Assembly: GCF_041397485.1 (NCBI RefSeq)
Contig: NZ_JAWKWO010000005.1
Location: 186,001-250,000, forward strand
Length of the DNA stretch: 64,000 nucleotides
Direction of reading: 5' to 3'
DNA from: Zhengella sp020637775
GTDB taxonomy: Bacteria > Pseudomonadota > Alphaproteobacteria > Rhizobiales > Rhizobiaceae
Position numbers and translations under genes: made by a program. Every line of letters starts with the position of its first letter. Positions within the stretch are counted from its first letter, which is position 1. The notes below the pieces were generated by a model. The model did no database searches. It saw only the letters and a program-made list of their open reading frames with translations, and was not told where the DNA came from. Of the stretch, positions 60,543 to 64,000 are shown one piece after another.

Positions 60543-61352
60543 ATGCGCGTGATCATGGCCGGATGCGGCAATATGGGTTTTGCAATGCTGAAGGCGTGGA
60601 TTGCCGGCGGTGTGCTGGCACCTGGCGATTGCACCGTGGTGGAACCGGCCGAGGCGCTGCGCGCGCGGGCGGCCGCGCAGGGCGTGACAGCCGTGGCGGA
60701 GGCCGTCGCACTTCCCGATGACCTGCGCGCCGATGTCGTCGTCCTGGCGGTCAAGCCGCAGGTGATGGGCGATGCCGCGCCGGCCTATCGCCGTTTCGCC
60801 GAAGCCGGAGCCACCATCGTGTCGATTGCCGCCGGCACAAGGGTTGCGACATTGCAGTCGCTTGTCGGCGAGGATGCCGCCATCGTGCGCTGCATGCCCA
60901 ATACGCCGGCAGCCATCGGCCAGGGCATGATGGTGACCTTCGCCAACGGACGCGTCGCGCCTTCCGCCATGGACGCGGTCAACATGCTTCTGGCGCAAAA
61001 CGGGGCTGTCACCTCCATTCCATCGGAAGACCTGATGGACGCCGTGACGGCCGTTTCCGGCTCCGGCCCGGCCTATGTGTTCCATTTCATCGAAGCGCTG
61101 ACGGCGGCGGGCGAGAAAGCCGGGCTGCCGGCCGAAACCGCGGATCTGCTGGCCCGCCAGACCGTTCTGGGTGCGGCGAAACTGGCGTTCGAGAGCGGCG
61201 AGGCACCGGGCACGCTGCGCGAACAGGTGACCAGCCCCAATGGCACGACAGCCGCCGCGCTGGCCGTGCTCATGGGGGACAACCGTCTGAAAACACTCGT
61301 GGAAGAGGCGGTCGAGGCAGCGCGCGCACGGTCCGTGGAACTGGGCGCCTAG
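60543..61352 (+). CDS. proC: Pyrroline-5-carboxylate reductase
   Basis: 269 residues. It reduces pyrroline-5-carboxylate to proline with NAD(P)H. The cofactor motif MAGCGNMGFAML is at 4-15. SIAAGTRVATLQ, RCMPNTPAAIGQG and VSGSGPAYVFHF are the conserved family stretches. GAGGAGAG stands before the ATG. It is unrelated to the neighbouring polysaccharide island and the glycine operon. Confidence 0.94.
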   Translation: MRVIMAGCGNMGFAMLKAWIAGGVLAPGDCTVVEPAEALRARAAAQGVTAVAEAVALPDDLRADVVVLAVKPQVMGDAAPAYRRFAEAGATIVSIAAGTRVATLQSLVGEDAAIVRCMPNTPAAIGQGMMVTFANGRVAPSAMDAVNMLLAQNGAVTSIPSEDLMDAVTAVSGSGPAYVFHFIEALTAAGEKAGLPAETADLLARQTVLGAAKLAFESGEAPGTLREQVTSPNGTTAAALAVLMGDNRLKTLVEEAVEAARARSVELGA

Positions 61353-61428
61353 AGCCGTGGGCACAAGGGGGCGTGACAAGCGGGCGGAATCGCCCTAGGT
61401 TCAGGTCTGCTCACGGTCGCACGACCGG

Positions 61429-61640
61429 TCTGTCTGGCGGGAGAGAGTTTCCTCGTGAATGGGGAAACCGCCGAAGGGGAAATCGCCCGAAATCTCTCAG
61501 GCAAAAGAACCGCGGACAGGTCAAGGCGCTCTGGAAAGTCAGGTTTTTCCCACAAGGGGAAACCTGCGCCGACGGTGTAAGCGGTGCGGACAGGGTTCCC
61601 GCGGCGCGAATCTCTCAGGCTTCCGACAGAGGGGCGGTCC
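61429..61640 (+). ncRNA. Tandem glycine riboswitch
   Basis: Two glycine aptamers lie in the leader of gcvT. Each has the conserved AATCTCTCAGGC, at 61491-61502 and 61609-61620. In aptamer one CTGTC at 61430-61434 pairs with GACAG at 61515-61519; in aptamer two CTCTG at 61530-61534 pairs with CAGAG near 61626-61630. The riboswitch turns on the glycine cleavage operon when glycine is high. CCTGTC at 61671-61676, just before the ribosome site AAGGAG (61680-61685), could pair with GACAGG at 61515-61520 and form the switch; this is inference. Confidence 0.92.
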
Positions 61641-61691
61641 CAGCCTTCATTGTGAGGGCGGACCACGCAACCTGTCGTCAAGGAGCAGCCC

Positions 61692-62795
61692 GTGGGCGAG
61701 AGCGATGACCTGAATACCCTTCCCTTGCATGATCTTCATGCGCAAGCGGGCGCGAAATTCGGCGCGTTTGCCGGATGGTCCATGCCACTGAGCTATCCCA
61801 TGGGCGTGCTGCAGGAACACCTGCATGTGCGCGAAAAGGCGGGACTGTTCGACATTTCCCACATGCGGCTGGTGCTGATCGAAGGCGCCGGGGCCGCTTC
61901 CGCCCTTGCCCGGGCCTGCCCGCTGCAACCGGACGCCATGGGCGACGGGAAAAGCAAATACACCTTCCTGCTCAACGCGCAGGCCGGCATCATCGACGAT
62001 CTCATCGTCACCCGGCTCGCGCCGGAACGATTCATGGTGGTTGCGAACGCATCGCGGGCTGCCGTTGACCTGGCGCGCCTGCGCGAGGCGGCCGGCCCGT
62101 TCGACTGCACGGTAACGCCGCTCGACCGGGTGCTGCTGGCCCTGCAGGGACCGATGGCCGCAGACGTGATGCGCGATGCCGGCGAGGCGATCGACGCTCT
62201 CACCTTCATGTCGGGGACCGAACCGCGGCCCGGCTGGTTCCTGACGCGCTCTGGCTATACCGGCGAGGACGGGTTCGAGATCGCCATGCCGGCGGACGAG
62301 GCGCAGGCCTTCGCCAGCCGCCTGGCCGGCGATGACCGGGTGGCGTGGATCGGTCTGGCAGCGCGCGACAGCCTGCGGCTGGAAGCCGGTCTGTGCCTCT
62401 ATGGGCAGGATCTCGACGAGGAGACGGACCCTGTAAGCGCCGGCCTGCTCTGGGCGATCCCCAAGGGGCTGCGTGCGGGGGGCGACTTCTTCGGCGCCGA
62501 CGCGCTTGCCCGCATCATTTCCGAAGGCGCGACACGCAAGCGCGTGGGCCTTGTGCCCGACGGCCGCCAGCCGGTGCGCGCCGGCGCGCCGCTCATGGAC
62601 GAGGAGGGCAGGACCGTGGGCACCGTGACTTCCGGCGGGTTCGGACCCTCAGCCGGCCATCCCGTGTCCATGGGCCATGTACCGAAGGTGCTTTCCAGAC
62701 CCGGCACGGCCCTGACGGCAGAGGTGCGCGGCAAACCCGTGACCATGACCGTCGTCAAGCTTCCCTTCATCCAGAAACGCAGCACCCAGGGGTGA
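61692..62795 (+). CDS. gcvT: Glycine cleavage system T-protein (aminomethyltransferase)
   Basis: 367 residues from GTG 61692, 6 bases after AAGGAG. It transfers the aminomethyl group from lipoyl-H-protein to tetrahydrofolate. The family stretches LHDLHAQAGAKFGAFAGWSMP, GLFDISHMRLVL and TRSGYTGEDGFEIAMP are present. It is the first gene of the gcvT-gcvH-gcvP operon under the riboswitch. Confidence 0.95.
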   Translation: MGESDDLNTLPLHDLHAQAGAKFGAFAGWSMPLSYPMGVLQEHLHVREKAGLFDISHMRLVLIEGAGAASALARACPLQPDAMGDGKSKYTFLLNAQAGIIDDLIVTRLAPERFMVVANASRAAVDLARLREAAGPFDCTVTPLDRVLLALQGPMAADVMRDAGEAIDALTFMSGTEPRPGWFLTRSGYTGEDGFEIAMPADEAQAFASRLAGDDRVAWIGLAARDSLRLEAGLCLYGQDLDEETDPVSAGLLWAIPKGLRAGGDFFGADALARIISEGATRKRVGLVPDGRQPVRAGAPLMDEEGRTVGTVTSGGFGPSAGHPVSMGHVPKVLSRPGTALTAEVRGKPVTMTVVKLPFIQKRSTQG

Positions 62796-62800
62796 CCACC

Positions 62801-63169
62801 ATGAGCAAGACCTATTTCACCGAAGACCACGAATGGATCCGCGTCGAGAACGGCGTGGCGACCGTCGGCATCACCAACCACGCCCAGGAACAGCTTGGCG
62901 ATCTCGTCTTCGTCGAACTGCCGGAACCCGGCAAGACCGTGTCCAAAGGGGATGCGGCCGTCGTGGTCGAGTCCGTCAAGGCGGCCTCGGATGTCTATGC
63001 GCCCGCTGACGGCGAAATCACGGCTGCGAACGAGGCGTTGTCTTCTCAGCCAGAACTCGTCAACAGCGCGGCCGAGAGCGACGGCTGGCTCTGGAAGATG
63101 ACGCTTGCCGATGAAAGCCAGCTCGACGGTCTGATGGACGCCGATGCCTACCAGGCGATGATCGGCTGA
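62801..63169 (+). CDS. gcvH: Glycine cleavage system H-protein
   Basis: 122 residues. It carries the lipoyl group; the lipoylated lysine is Lys 60 in VVVESVKAASDVY. GVATVGITNHAQEQLGDLVFVELP is also conserved. It starts 5 bases after gcvT and ends 11 bases before gcvP. Confidence 0.96.
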   Translation: MSKTYFTEDHEWIRVENGVATVGITNHAQEQLGDLVFVELPEPGKTVSKGDAAVVVESVKAASDVYAPADGEITAANEALSSQPELVNSAAESDGWLWKMTLADESQLDGLMDADAYQAMIG

Positions 63170-63180
63170 AGGAGGCCCCC

Positions 63181-64000
63181 ATGAGTGCTGCAGCCTCCTT
63201 CGCGCGCCGCCATGTCGGGCTTTCCGACACGGACATGCGCGCCATGCTGTCAAAAATCGGCGTTCCCTCGCTTGAAACGCTGATATTCGAAAGCGTTCCC
63301 GCTTCCATCCGGCTCGACCGGGCGCTGGACCTGCCCGCGGCGGTGAGCGAACAGGACGCGCTTGGCGAACTGTTTGCGAAAATGGATGCCAATACCGTGG
63401 CCAAAAGCTTCATCGGCCAGGGCTATCATGGCTGCCACGTTCCGCCCGTCATCCAGCGCAACCTGTTCGAGAACCCGGCCTGGTACACGGCCTATACGCC
63501 CTACCAGGCCGAAATCAGCCAGGGCCGGCTGGAAATGCTGTTTCACTTCCAGACACTGGTGGCGGAACTGACCGGCCTGCCGGTTGCCTCCGCTTCGCTG
63601 CTGGACGAGGGCACGGCCGTGGCCGAGGCCGTGGGCGTGGCCTTCCGGCACCATCGCGAAAAGCGCTCGCATGTCGTGCTGGCCGGCGACCTGCATCCCC
63701 AGACCATGGATGTGGTGATGACACGCGGACAGGCGCTGGGGTTGACCGCCTCCGGCGCAATCGACGAGGGCACGGCGGCATTGCTGGTCGCGTGGCCGGA
63801 CACGGCGGGCGTCTATGGCGACCACTCCGCGCTGATCGCGAAGGCAAAAGAAGTGGGTGCGCTGGTCGTGGCCGTTGCCGATCCGCTGGCGCTGACCCTG
63901 CTGGAGCCCCCGGCACACTGGGGCGCGGATATCGCCGTCGGCTCGATGCAGCGTTTCGGCGTGCCGATGGGCTATGGCGGGCCGCACGCCGCCTACATGG
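63181..64000 (+). CDS. gcvP: Glycine dehydrogenase (P-protein), N-terminal part
   Basis: 273 codons are visible; the frame is open to the right edge. The protein starts MSAAASFARRHVGLSDTD with GGAGG 5-6 bases before the ATG. The conserved stretches FIGQGYHGCHVPPVIQRN, AYTPYQAEISQGRLEML and GYGGPHAAYM near the edge match the decarboxylating P-protein. It completes the glycine cleavage operon. Confidence 0.95.
   Translation, partial: MSAAASFARRHVGLSDTDMRAMLSKIGVPSLETLIFESVPASIRLDRALDLPAAVSEQDALGELFAKMDANTVAKSFIGQGYHGCHVPPVIQRNLFENPAWYTAYTPYQAEISQGRLEMLFHFQTLVAELTGLPVASASLLDEGTAVAEAVGVAFRHHREKRSHVVLAGDLHPQTMDVVMTRGQALGLTASGAIDEGTAALLVAWPDTAGVYGDHSALIAKAKEVGALVVAVADPLALTLLEPPAHWGADIAVGSMQRFGVPMGYGGPHAAYM

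Overview
The window is about 64 kb of gene-dense, GC-rich chromosome from an alphaproteobacterium, most likely of the Hyphomicrobiales (Rhizobiales). The evidence is a tRNA-His with a discriminator A73, a PdhS-type cell-cycle histidine kinase, a VtlR/LsrB-like LysR regulator beside a DUF1127 gene, a phasin with a TGC-rich operator, an EcfG-type promoter and a tandem glycine riboswitch. There are no insertion sequences, phage genes or CRISPR arrays. It reads as core chromosome with one exopolysaccharide island.

Layout. 1-8706: glycolate/lactate oxidation: glcE (cut by the edge) and glcD with a divergent LysR gene, a DUF3422 gene, and a FadR-type regulator followed by lutABC and a translationally coupled phosphatase. 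8759-16866: a 47-residue exported peptide behind an EcfG-type promoter, a LysE exporter, a conserved CxxC protein, rsmE, a glutathione-synthesis ligase, a DUF937 protein, the DUF1127/LysR pair and xseA. 16923-21941: tRNA-His, the phasin, and a 1354-residue sensor kinase with an in-frame 9-bp tandem repeat. 22103-24944: an iron-type ABC transporter without its ATPase. 25191-29516: acetoacetyl-CoA synthetase, an AsmA protein and a small membrane protein.

29532-44854 is a polyamine region: potF-potG-potH-potI uptake, two gamma-glutamylputrescine synthetase paralogues, puuB, and an operon of puuC-like aldehyde dehydrogenase, an SDR and a KAS III-like enzyme. Between them lie an MsrQ-like membrane protein, an ScfR-type regulator with TTTACA repeats upstream, a small conserved protein and a degenerate receiver protein. 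45035-49063 is zwf-pgl-edd (Entner-Doudoroff upper half). 49256-50801 holds a membrane/coiled-coil protein and folD.

50902-60471 is an exopolysaccharide island: a kinase-less Wzc/ExoP-like protein, a flippase, a DUF6492-like protein, a WecG/TagA transferase, GT4 and GT2 transferases and an O-antigen ligase/ExoQ-like polymerase. The window closes with proC and the riboswitch-controlled gcvT-gcvH-gcvP operon, with gcvP cut by the right edge.

No clearly undescribed multi-gene system is present. The best leads are small: the EcfG-type promoter on the 47-residue peptide, the phasin operator, the repeat array before the ScfR-type gene, the DUF1127/LysR pair with its inverted repeat, the repeat-bearing kinase and DUF937 proteins, and the KAS III/SDR genes in the puuC operon. 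All functions are read from sequence features and family knowledge; no database search was run.
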